Positions 6,099 to 13,899 of a stretch of DNA of 13,899 nt are shown piece after piece. Made by a program: the position numbers and the translations under genes. This DNA comes from Irpex lacteus (Eukaryota; Basidiomycota; Agaricomycetes; Polyporales; Irpicaceae): NCBI GenBank assembly GCA_001986395.2, contig MQVO02000228.1, positions 1 through 13,899 on the forward strand, given 5' to 3'. Positions within the stretch are counted from its first letter, which is position 1. Each line of letters begins with the position of its first letter. The notes below the pieces were generated by a model, which saw only the letters and a list, made by a program, of their open reading frames with translations, was not told where the DNA came from and made no database searches.

Positions 6099-7141
6099 AT
6101 GTTTACTTTTTTTTTAATGTTATTCGTTTCTTTTCTTCACTCTATGTTTATGTCTAAAATATTTAATTGGTCAGATGATATCTTAATAAGAACCATACAA
6201 AAAACCTTTTTTTATAGTATATTTAGCAGTATAGTTATTGTAATTTTTAATTATCTAGGTCTTAATCTGATAGGCACAATTCACTGTGATAGTGAAGATG
6301 AAGATGAACCAGCGAATAATTCCTTAGAAGGTAAAAATAAGGAACAAGAAACAAATAAAAATGTATTCGAAGTTAAAAAATTTGAAGGTAAGGATAATAA
6401 GGATTACTATAAAATAGAAGGGGACGTTGAAAAAAAAGTTTATGACTGAACTTGGTGATAGAATTACGGATGTTATTAAAACTGGCATCAAAGATGTGGC
6501 TCCTAATTTAGGGGCTGCAGCAGCTGGTGGTAGTTTAGGTTCCGCAATAATTAAAGCAACAGCTGGTTTGCCCCCAGTACAAAGAATAGGTTTGGGAGCT
6601 GGGGCTACATTCTTAGGGGCTGGTGCAGCTAAATTAGGCTTAGAAGGAGCTACAAGTTTAAGTAAAAACTTAGAGTTAAGTTCAAGTATAAAAAATACTA
6701 AATCTGATAAAACTGAACCAGATCAAATACCTTCACCTGATGACACTAACTTTTCAATTAATTCTCCTTTAGATGAGGCTGATATCCCATTATTAGGCTT
6801 AATTAATTCTATACTTAACTTAAATATAATAGAGTTAATAATAATAATATTTATTTTATTCATAAAATACCAAGATAAAATAAAAAAATATTTTTAAATA
6901 AAATTATATTCTATATAAATAATAATATACCAGCCCTTAAAAAAGCGAAATATGTTAGAGTCTCTCATTTTTTAAATAGTTTACTAATAGTTAATAGTAG
7001 ATTTAACAAAATAATAATTGTTTATTTTATAATACTATTAATTCTAATAAAAATATTAAATATATATTTTTATATAATTTAAATTTAGGTATTGATGACT
7101 TTGTATTAGTATATAATTATATTAAAAAAGGATTCTCTTAA
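6099..7141 (+). CDS. Unassigned mitochondrial membrane protein (about 346 aa, three frame breaks)
   Basis: Bridging three indels gives a net in-frame gene of 346 codons: one extra A in the run 6430-6437, one missing T at 6891-6895 and an extra TA at 7071-7076. It starts at ATG 6099. It has two N-terminal membrane segments (about residues 1-18 and 35-60), then an acidic and lysine-rich linker (CDSEDEDE). A Gly/Ala-rich region follows with NLGAAAAGGSLGSAIIKATA and GLPPVQRIGLGAGATFLGAG, then a Pro/Asp linker (QIPSPDDTNF, SPLDEADIPLLGL). Two further membrane segments follow (IIELIIIIFILFI; KIIIVYFIILLILIKIL), and the end is IDDFVLVYNYIKKGFS. I recall similar unassigned proteins in other fungal mitogenomes, but no function is known to me. 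The stop lies within a hairpin. Confidence 0.65.
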
Positions 7142-7151
7142 TCCCCTTTTT
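7124..7151 (+). terminator. Hairpin with A/T flanks at the gene end
   Basis: GGATT (7130-7134) pairs with AATCC (7140-7144) over the loop CTCTT, flanked by A6 on the left and T6 on the right after a bulged CC. The stop codon of the 346-codon gene (7139-7141) is in the loop and right arm. It may mark a transcript 3' end or processing site, but fungal mitochondria lack a well-defined terminator, so this is inference. Confidence 0.35.
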
Positions 7152-7155
7152 ATTA

Positions 7156-7345
7156 TTAATAATAAAAAATGAAGATGAAAATATTTAATATATACCCCAT
7201 GAATAAGTCATTATGAACCCCATGATCCTTTAGGCTCCCTTTATATAAATAATATTGTAATTCTTTATCAGTCCACTCAAATAAGAAATGATTATACTTA
7301 TAAAACTGTATTCCTTTCCTTGTTCTCTATAAGTCATAAGTTGTG
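7156..7345 (-). pseudogene. Unrecognised minus-strand protein fragment
   Basis: An open frame from 7326 down to a TAA at 7156-7158 reads FYKYNHFLFEWTDKELQYYL, YKGSLKDHGVHNDLFMGYI and a hydrophobic end. A second frame upstream (LSYTYLRSKSQLMTYREQGK) joins it after a one-base shift near 7300. The mixed charged and aromatic composition is protein-like, but there is no recognisable domain and the piece is short. It is convergent with the membrane protein gene. It may be plasmid or intron debris, or chance. Confidence 0.3.
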
Positions 7346-8069
7346 ATTTGCTTCTAAGATAGGTATAAGATAGTTAATTAAACTTAAACTTTAACTTTCG
7401 CTTAGAAGAACGAAACCTATGAGTAACTAATATGTTATGATAAGAGATAAGTTTTATAAATCAATACTCGGCTGTTTAAAAGGATAAAAACTAGTTTTTT
7501 ATGTTGATGGTAAGTATTACTCGTAATTAGTCTGTTAACTTATTATTAATTAACTGCTCCTTTAATATTTATGAACTTAACACTAAGAGTATTTTAACTA
7601 GGTAGGCAAATTCTTAACAAGAACACTGAAGAAAAAGAATAACTGAAAGTTGATAACTGTAAAACTTTGTACCCCACTGATACTCAACTAGTAATGAGCT
7701 ACCATGTTAACAGAACAAAATATATAAATAGGGGATCAACTCCAATATCTAAACTACCACCATAAACTAAAATAATTTTGGAGGATAAATTAAATTTCAG
7801 TTTAAAAGAGTAGTAGTAGTTTTTATTTTAAAATATTAAAAAGTAAAATAAAAATGGGTGCTACCTAATAAATTTAGTTTTATATAAGCATAAATAAAAA
7901 TACATAATAAATTTTTTTTTATTTATTTATTTATTTATTTATTTATAATTATAAATAAATAAAACAAAAGTTACTGTTCTTGCCTTTATTTTTTTGGGGA
8001 ATAGTTAAAATTTTTATTAGGACTTTCGAGTAAAGAAACGCACAGTATGTGTCTCTTTATTAAGATAAA
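7346..8069. other. Intergenic region upstream of nad4L
   Basis: No gene is seen. The stretch includes a tetranucleotide repeat and palindrome (7918-7963). Between 8030 and 8062 an imperfect stem-loop (AAAGAAACGCACAGTATGTG with TCTCTTT on its far side) lies directly before the nad4L start, so it would be in the 5' leader. Short ATAAA-rich runs are common but no known promoter consensus could be assigned. Confidence 0.5.
7918..7963. repeat. ATTT microsatellite merging into a 30-base palindrome
   Basis: After a T run, seven ATTT units (7921-7944 and flanks) lead into TTTATTTATTTATAA and its exact reverse complement (7934-7963), a perfect 30-base palindrome. Such a tract is prone to replication slippage and can form a cruciform. 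It lies about 110 bases before nad4L. Confidence 0.8.
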
Positions 8070-8343
8070 ATGAATTTTTCAATCTTTTTATTTTTAATAG
8101 GAATCTTAGGGTTTGTTTTAAATAGAAAAAAACATAATTTTAATGATAATAGCAATAGAAATAATGTTATTAGCAGTAACTTTATTAGTTTTAATAACTT
8201 CATTTAGTTTTGACGATGGAGTAGGACAAACTTTAAGTATATTTATAATTTCAATCGCAGGTGCTGAATCAGTAATAGGTTTAAGTATTCTAGTTGCATT
8301 TTATAGATTAAGAGGAAATATTTCACTTAATAAAACAAATTAA
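8070..8343 (+). CDS. nad4L: NADH dehydrogenase subunit 4L
   Basis: NAD4L is a small three-helix membrane subunit of complex I, equivalent to bacterial NuoK, in the proton-translocating arm of the inner membrane. ATG 8070 opens with MNFSIFLFLIGILGFVLNRK. Helix 2 (MIIAIEIMLLAVTLLVLI) holds the conserved membrane Glu at residue 30, and helix 3 (SIAGAESVIGLSILVAFYR) the second at residue 66. Both match the Glu pair essential in NuoK. The length is 90 residues, normal for fungi, after removing one extra A from the seven-A run at 8116-8122, which otherwise shifts the frame into an early stop. nad5 begins 37 bases downstream on the same strand, and this nad4L-nad5 pairing is conserved in most fungi and usually cotranscribed. 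Confidence 0.93.
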
Positions 8344-8380
8344 GTAGAAAATTAAAAAAAAATAACAAATATAAAATAAT

Positions 8381-10402
8381 ATGTATTTAACAATAATCAT
8401 CTTGCCTTTATTAGGTTCTCTAGTTTCCGGTTTACTAGGTAGAAAAATCGGAGTAACAGGATCACATTTTATAACATGTACCTGTTTAATTCTTTCATCA
8501 GTATTAGCTACAGTGGCTTATTATGAGGTAGGAATATGTGGCTCTCTCCAGTTACAGTTCATTTAGTTAATTGGATAGATTCTGAGTTAATCAATATAAA
8601 ATGGGAATTTTTATTTGATCAATTAACAGTATCTATGTTTATTCCAGTTCTTTATATTTCTTCATTAATTCATATATTCTCTACTGATTATATGTCAAAT
8701 GATCCTCATAATCAAAGATTTTTCTCTTATTTATCTTTATTCACTTTCTTTATGCTATTTTTAGTTTCAGGTGCTAATTATTTTGTAATGTTTGTTGGTT
8801 GGGAAGGTATTGGTATAGTTTCTTATTTATTAATTAACTTCTGGTTTACAAGATTACAAGCAAATAAAGCAGCTATCTTAGCTCTAACTATGAATAGAGT
8901 AGGTGATATGGGATTAAGTATTGGGTTTTTTGCCATTTTTGCTTTATTCGGTTCATTAGATTATAGCGTAATATTTAGTTTAGGTTCATATATGAATGAG
9001 AGCGCAATTACAATTATAGGTTTATTACTACTAACTGGTGCAATGGCTAAATCTAGTCAAATACCTCTTCACAGTTGGTTACCTGGAAGTATGGAAGGTC
9101 CTACACCAGTATCAGCTTTAAATTCATGCTGCTACTCTAGTTACAGCAGGGTTATACTTATTAGTAAGATCCTCACCAATATTAGAATATAGTAGTACAG
9201 CTTTATTAGTTATTACTTTAGTAGGTGCTAGTACAGCCTTTTTTGCTGCTACTTGTGGTTTAATTCAAAATGATTTAAAAAAGAATAATAGCTTTTAGTA
9301 CAATAAGTCAATTAGGATATATGGTAATGGCAGTAGGTTTAAGTCAATATAATGTAGCTTTAATGCATGTAGTAAATCATGCTTTCTTCAAAGCATTATT
9401 ATTCTTAGGAGCAGGGGCAGTAATTCATAGTTTTTCTGATCAACAAGATATCAGAAAAATGGGAGGCTTAATAAACTATTTACCATTTACATATACAGCT
9501 ATGTTAGTAGGTTCTTTTATCTTTATTAGCTACACCTTGGTTAACAGGATTCTATAGTAAAGATTTAATAATAGAATTAGCTTATGCTCAATATAGTTTT
9601 AGTGGTACTTATGCATTTATTTTAGGAAGTATAACTGCAGGTTTAACTGCATTCTATTCATTTAGATTAATTTCTTTAGTATTCTAACTGTACCAAATGG
9701 ACCTAAAAATTCTTATTTAAACTCACATGAAGCTAACTTAGCCGTAATTTTACCTCTATTTATCTTAGCCTTATTTAGTATATTTTTGGTTATTTTGCTT
9801 CTGACATCTTTGTTGGATTAGGTTCAGATTTTTTTGCTAACTCTATCTTTATTCATCCTAATAATATTAATATTATTGAAGCTGAATTTAGTTTACCTTT
9901 ATTTATTAAATTATTACCTGCTATATTAAGTTTAGTTGGTGCAGTATTAGCTATCTTATTATATCACTTTTCTCCTAAATTTTTAGTTGATTTAACTAAT
10001 AATTACTTAGGTAGAGAAATATATACTTTTTTAAATGGTAATATTTTATTTGATGTTGTATATAATAAATATATAATAGGTTTAGGTATGAAAGCTGGAT
10101 ATGTAATATCAAAAGTATTAGATAGAGGTGTAATAGAATTAGTTGGACCTCATGGTTTATCTGAAGAATTAAGCAGTATAGCACAAAGAATTGGTAAATT
10201 AGATAGTGGAGTAATTACTACTTACTCTTTATATATTACATTGGGTCTAATCTCATTGGTGTTTGTATTATTTGCTCCTTTATTAATAGATACTTCATTT
10301 GTTAATGAAATAAGATTAATAATAATTATCTTAGCTGCTTTATTTGTATTATTATTTGAAGAACCCCATATGAATTTAAATAATCTCCCTCTCCAAAAAT
10401 AA
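8381..10402 (+). CDS. nad5: NADH dehydrogenase subunit 5 (six frame breaks)
   Basis: NAD5 is the distal antiporter-like proton channel of complex I, equivalent to NuoL. From ATG 8381 ([20 protein letters not shown]) family landmarks follow in order: [59 protein letters not shown] (membrane Glu near residue 140), [27 protein letters not shown] (membrane Lys near 221), [34 protein letters not shown] and [14 protein letters not shown]. Six indels interrupt the frame: extra CT in 8542-8549, extra A in 9120-9122 and 9277-9282, extra T in 9515-9518, missing T at 9685 and at 9783-9787. The net change is +3, so start and stop share a frame and the product is 672 residues, a normal length. No substitution stops are seen. 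The likely cause is assembly error. Confidence 0.93.
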
Positions 10403-10658
10403 TTTTAAATAGTTCTCCCATTTTTTAATTTCTGCCTGCTCTGTTATTGAAAGGTTGTACTCATTAATTTTACATTACCATCTCTTCCAATGCTTTTTGT
10501 AGCTGCTGTTTTCTTGCATTGGCATCGCTTAATTTAATTAACTCTTGTTTATAGTTATAATATATTTCACGAGGATCCAGAGGATTATGCTTCGGACCTA
10601 TCTTACCTAAGGCCAAAATAAAAATAAAGGAAAAAAGGGGTTTGAGAAAAAGTAGCAA
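10376..10658 (-). pseudogene. Unrecognised minus-strand fragment, antisense to nad5 end
   Basis: The frame begins with a hydrophobic segment (LLFLKPLFSFIFILALG) followed by KHNPLDPREIYYNYKQELIK and a charged helical stretch (LSDANARKQQLQKALEEM). After a one-base shift near 10475 it continues INEYNLSITEQAEIKKWENY to a TAA at 10376-10378, inside the nad5 3' end. The helical part could be a short coiled coil. No family is recognised, and there is no good evidence that it is expressed. It could be an eroded plasmid or intron protein, or a small gene convergent with nad5. Confidence 0.35.
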
Positions 10659-10725
10659 TCTATAAGATTAATAGAACAACTCTCAATGAAAAAACTTTTG
10701 AGGAAATTATTCAATTAAAAGCCAT

Positions 10726-10750
10726 CCCAAAAAACTAGTTAGAATTATTT
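10726..10750 (-). repeat. Hairpin element, copy E (half element)
   Basis: CCCAAAAAACTAGTTAGAAT plus TATTT matches one arm and the inner arm of the hairpin element in the inverted orientation, but the partner arm is missing. It is a truncated copy. Confidence 0.6.
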
Positions 10751-11090
10751 TATTTTATATTTTAATTTAGGGTTGCCACTTAGAATATAATTGTATGCTG
10801 GAATATTTAATTACACAGCAGGTGCTAAAGCTTCTACAGCCTCAAATAAAGTTAAAAAGAATAACTTAAGTTACAATCTTCCCCTTTCACTTGAGTTAAA
10901 CAAAAGAATTAACTAAAGCTACACTCCCTCACTCTCGTTCAATCAACAGTCCTTGGAGAAGAGTACTAAATAAAAAATATAGATTAAATAAGTAGAGTAT
11001 CTTTAATTAAATATTTTATAATAAATTAATTTATTTTATTTAAGTTTTAATTTTAATATTATAAATTTAATTTATTTAGTTCCCTCCTCC
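10751..11090. other. Non-coding stretch, mostly featureless
   Basis: This is AT-rich DNA between the minus-strand fragment and the long minus-strand frame. A short open frame at about 10800-10917 (GIFNYTAGAKASTAS onward) has no recognisable homology. A phrase CAGTCCTTGGAGAAGAGTAC near 10949 loosely resembles TAGTCTCCAGCAAGAAGAGTAC near 2241, perhaps a shared intron remnant. Otherwise I see nothing. Confidence 0.45.
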
Positions 11091-13639
11091 CTAATTCTTT
11101 AAAGAAAATCATTCTTTCAATCGGTATAGGAATATTTTTTTTAAGTTACTTATTACACCTTTATTAATTAGATCTTCTACATGATTTTTATATGATGAGT
11201 ATAAGTACTCACGAATTAAATCTTTACTTAGATCAAGAGCTATGTCTAAAACTAAATTTCTTTCTGATGAAAAGTTATATTTTGTATTTGATAATATTTT
11301 TATATATCTACCTAGTAATATAGTTAAAACATAAGTTACACTACAATTTCAATAATGTCAACTAAATATAATTATATTCAGATTTTTTAGAATCTTCGTT
11401 TTTATAATTGTTTTTAAACTTATAAAGCTATTAATCTTTTTTAATAAATCTACCAACCTATTCGCTAAACCTGTGACCAAGGATGTTTCATTAACAGACA
11501 CCTCTTTACTAATCCGCCCTGTTATATAGCTATAAACTCACCCTCTTAAATCTTCTACTTTGAAAAGATTAAGGATCAACAAAGACAACTGTTTTCTCGA
11601 TAAACTATCTACACCATGACGCTCAGACACTATCTCTAATATTCCACCGATATTGTTCTTAGGGTGGTGCAATAAAGCGTTCAACCTCTTATTATATCGA
11701 TGATACGAACTAACCAATAAGGATGTACTAACCTTATAATCTTTTAAATCACCCTCAAAATACCCGTTTCATGTACTAACCATTGAACATAATTACTCTC
11801 GAAATATATTAAAAAAAACTTCACAGCAAAACTGTTTTTCATATAGAGTTAGATGAGTTGAGTCTAAAACATCGTTTAAACACAGGAGGATCTTATTATT
11901 GGCGAAAATTTCAGAATGAGTACGATAATATATCTCCTCACCCCTAGATGATAAAAGCTAGAACAGTAATTCATGTATCAGTCAAGCCGTCTTTCATTAT
12001 AAATATGAAAGACTGAAGATGGCTTACAAGATAGATAGGAGTCCCCACTATCTATTCGAATACTATGTATATCATCCAATGATACTTTCGAAAATAACCG
12101 TAACACCTCTCGAATACATCCAGAATATCATAGAGATACCCATAAAACAGATCCACAAAGTCGAAATTCAACACTAATGATTTAAGATAGATGAATTCCT
12201 CCTTAGCATATGTATTTGGGCTTGGTCTAGGAGATTTCTCCCTATTAACTCAGTTGTGAGAATCAGATAATAAAAAGTCTACATATTTCTCTTTAAATGC
12301 CCTAAACCGCTTATCAATACCAACAACCAGAAATAGGCCAGAAGAACGCAGTTTCATACAGATTAAACCTATACCAATAAACTCGACGAAAACTTCATTC
12401 AACTTAACATCACACCCAATCAAGATCTTAGATGACGAGATACCACAAACCTCACCTCGACTGATTAATTCTTTTATACCAATAGATCTTCCTACAATAT
12501 CAAATTAATCAACCTTAGAACCACAAGATAATAAACTATGCAAGATGAGAGACGGTTCATTAAAACCTATAAACTTCAGACAGTTTATAATCTCCCTGTA
12601 TTGCCTAATAACACGCTCTCGAACCTCTTCGTCTAAAGCAGATATATTAAAATGTTCGTTATAAATAAGAATACAATCATTATAAAGCTTTATATACTTA
12701 AACAAACCACTAAAAGCAACACAAACTTTCTCAACATCCCCACTCGATAACCGAGTTTTTTCCTGTAAATATAATTTTAACATATTTACAAAGTTATCCA
12801 CACTAACACTATCAACCCGATAATCAATACTATTCATACAACTATAAAGATGGTCCAAATCAACATTATGTTTACTTAACGAGATCATATCAGCATTACA
12901 GTGATAAAAACGGATAGGCGTAAGATTATAAAAAGGGGTAAAAACCTCCCGCGATTCTGATAACCCTGTCTTAAATTTAGAACAAGAATATGAAGAAGAT
13001 GAAAGCAGGCTACGCACACGCATACCTACTCTGATAGACGTAACAATACGAGATCTATCATCCAACACACCTTCTTTTTATAGAAGTGATACAACATAAA
13101 TCACTTTTAGCTTCACAACCACCCATATTATAAACATTATTCACGGTATTACTAGACGCATCACGTTGAGAATCAGAAATAACATTGATAGTAACTAAAG
13201 TTGATCTTTTAAACTCAAAAAACCCTCTCTATCATGCCCTCATTACAACTTCTAAACAATCATCTAAATAACACGTATATTTTTAGCATAATCAACCAGA
13301 TCAGCTTTCTTCGAAAAAAGACCGGAGTAAATATTTCAGAATGCACATTTAAATATCCTTTATATTTAAAACTGTTCTCTAATCAAGCAAGCCCTAAAAA
13401 TGCTGCACAATCCCATCACGATATTCATTGCTAGAGGTCATATAATCATAACTAGGAATATTACCGTTTAAATTTAAACTCTCATCAACCTCCATTACAA
13501 TGATAATACAACCCGTAATCAATTTTATATGTAAACGATTTATCTAAACCAGATAAAATATTAATCATATCACTCTTGAAAGAAGTTAAAATATTTATAC
13601 TTGATATTATATGATAAACATGAGACCCAAATTTAATTC
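11091..13639 (-). CDS. Very long unrecognised coding region (about 830-850 codons, broken)
   Basis: Protein-like sequence runs along the minus strand from just after the rps3 stop to TAG at 11091-11093, in frames joined by roughly ten one-base shifts. Identifiable stretches in order: DKSFTYKIDYGLYYHCN (possible starts ATG at 13568 or 13495), NVHSEIFTPVFF, FEFKRSTLVTINVISDSQRD, MLDDRSRIVTSIRVGMRVRS (13068), IRFYHCNADMISLSKHNVDL, FSGLFKYIKLYNDCILIY, an in-frame TAA at 12505, VEFIGIGLICMKLRSSGLFL, FVDLFYGYLYDILDVF, ANNKILLCLNDVLDSTHLTL, HHPKNNIGGILEIVSERHGV and KNHVEDLINKGVISNLKKIF. TGA serves as Trp. Codons are less AT-biased than nad5, pointing to acquisition. I find none of the DNA polymerase B, T7-like RNA polymerase, reverse transcriptase or homing endonuclease motifs. 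A linear-plasmid protein is a reasonable guess; function is unknown. Confidence 0.55.
13622..13638 (+). repeat. GAGACCCAAATTTAATT motif, copy 3
   Basis: GAGACCCAAATTTAATT matches 1866-1882. Here it is followed by CAAATGGGT, so ACCCA...TGGGT can form a weak hairpin in the 25-base gap between the rps3 stop and the long minus-strand frame. Confidence 0.45.
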
Positions 13640-13663
13640 AAATGGGTTTTACTTAAAAATAAT

Positions 13664-13899
13664 TTAAAATGATTTATGTGCTATTGTTACTGTATAACTA
13701 AATGCACCTCTTCTACTTTTGTTTGTAAATTAGATTGAGTTGTAAAATCTGATTTAATTCTAGCAAAAGCTCCTTTTTGTTTATTAAATGTAGTAAATCT
13801 AGGTACTATTTTTTGACTAAGTATACGACCACCTAATCTTACTTTAATACCAATAAGCGCAGTAGGTCTACAATAATTTTAAATTAGATTCTTCTATAC
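13664..13899 (-). CDS. rps3: Mitochondrial ribosomal protein S3, C-terminal part
   Basis: Rps3 is a protein of the small mitoribosomal subunit that helps form the mRNA entry region. The minus strand from the window end reads RPTALIGIKVRLGGRILSQK, IVPRFTTFNKQKGAFARIKS, then after a shift RRGAFSYTVTIAHKSF and TAA at 13664-13666. The L.GIK.R..GR and RGAFSYTVTI..K segments are the conserved C-terminal signature of fungal mitochondrial Rps3. One A is missing in the run corresponding to 13717-13720, and the frame is also broken near 13871-13878, just before RPTALIG. The N-terminal part lies outside the window. It is followed 25 bases later by the long unrecognised frame on the same strand, which could be cotranscribed. 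A free-standing rps3 rather than one inside the rnl intron favours a basidiomycete. Confidence 0.85.

Noticed and set aside
7884..7905. A yeast-like mitochondrial promoter nonanucleotide (ATATAAGTA).
   Set aside because: Only TATATAAGCATAA-type near matches occur, which are expected by chance in such AT-rich DNA, and basidiomycete mitochondrial promoters are not well defined.
9996..10184. A minus-strand open frame inside nad5.
   Set aside because: It is the antisense of well-conserved nad5 sequence, and its Leu/Tyr/Ile-rich composition is what AT-rich DNA gives by chance.
13234..13434. A 66-codon plus-strand open frame near the right end.
   Set aside because: It is antisense to the long minus-strand frame, which reads more like protein through the same bases, and it matches nothing recognised.
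11091..13639. The long minus-strand frame as a mitovirus-like RNA polymerase or a linear-plasmid polymerase.
   Set aside because: No GDD or other RNA-dependent polymerase motif, no DTD or YGRFG DNA polymerase motif and no DFRGR or HDSY-type RNA polymerase motif was seen in any of its frames.

Overview
This window looks like fungal mitochondrial DNA, most likely from a large, very AT-rich mitogenome of a filamentous fungus, with a basidiomycete as the best guess. It carries nad4L next to nad5, a mitochondrial tRNA-Asp, the C-terminal end of a stand-alone mitochondrial rps3, a cox1 segment, and debris of group I intron, group II intron and linear-plasmid proteins. TGA must be read as tryptophan (genetic code 4): it falls at conserved Trp positions in the cox1 segment and inside several other reading frames.

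Layout. Positions 1-2610 are mostly non-coding DNA with hairpins and dispersed repeats. They also hold fragments of a LAGLIDADG homing endonuclease, of a group II intron maturase, and on the minus strand a fragment resembling nad1. At 2611-2957 lies one well-conserved internal cox1 exon with its copper/heme ligands. Its reading frame runs straight into an unrecognised, interrupted reading frame that reaches about 4059. From 4060 to 5470 there is repeat-rich non-coding DNA with a nested pair of the hairpin element. Then come a broken piece of a linear-plasmid family B DNA polymerase (5472-5717), a GC-rich tRNA-like fold (5808-5872) and trnD on the minus strand (5914-5986). A membrane protein gene of about 346 codons (6099-7141) precedes nad4L (8070-8343) and nad5 (8381-10402). 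The minus strand from 10376 onward holds a small unrecognised fragment, a very long unrecognised reading frame (about 11091-13639) and, just upstream of it, the end of rps3 (13664-13899, cut by the window edge).

A dominant feature is that almost every conserved gene is interrupted by one- or two-base insertions or deletions, nearly all in A/T runs or dinucleotide repeats, while the amino acid content on both sides is intact. nad4L has one, nad5 has six (net change +3, so the frame is restored), the 346-codon gene has three, the cox1 exon two and rps3 at least one. This most simply means an unpolished long-read assembly rather than dead genes. I therefore annotate nad4L, nad5, rps3 and the 346-codon gene as genes across these breaks, and keep 'pseudogene' for pieces that are truncated or also carry substituted stop codons.

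Functionally, nad4L and nad5 encode proton-pumping membrane subunits of respiratory complex I, cox1 the catalytic subunit of complex IV, rps3 a small mitoribosomal protein and trnD an Asp tRNA. The rest looks like accessory DNA left by introns, plasmids and hairpin elements, plus two or three coding regions I cannot assign.
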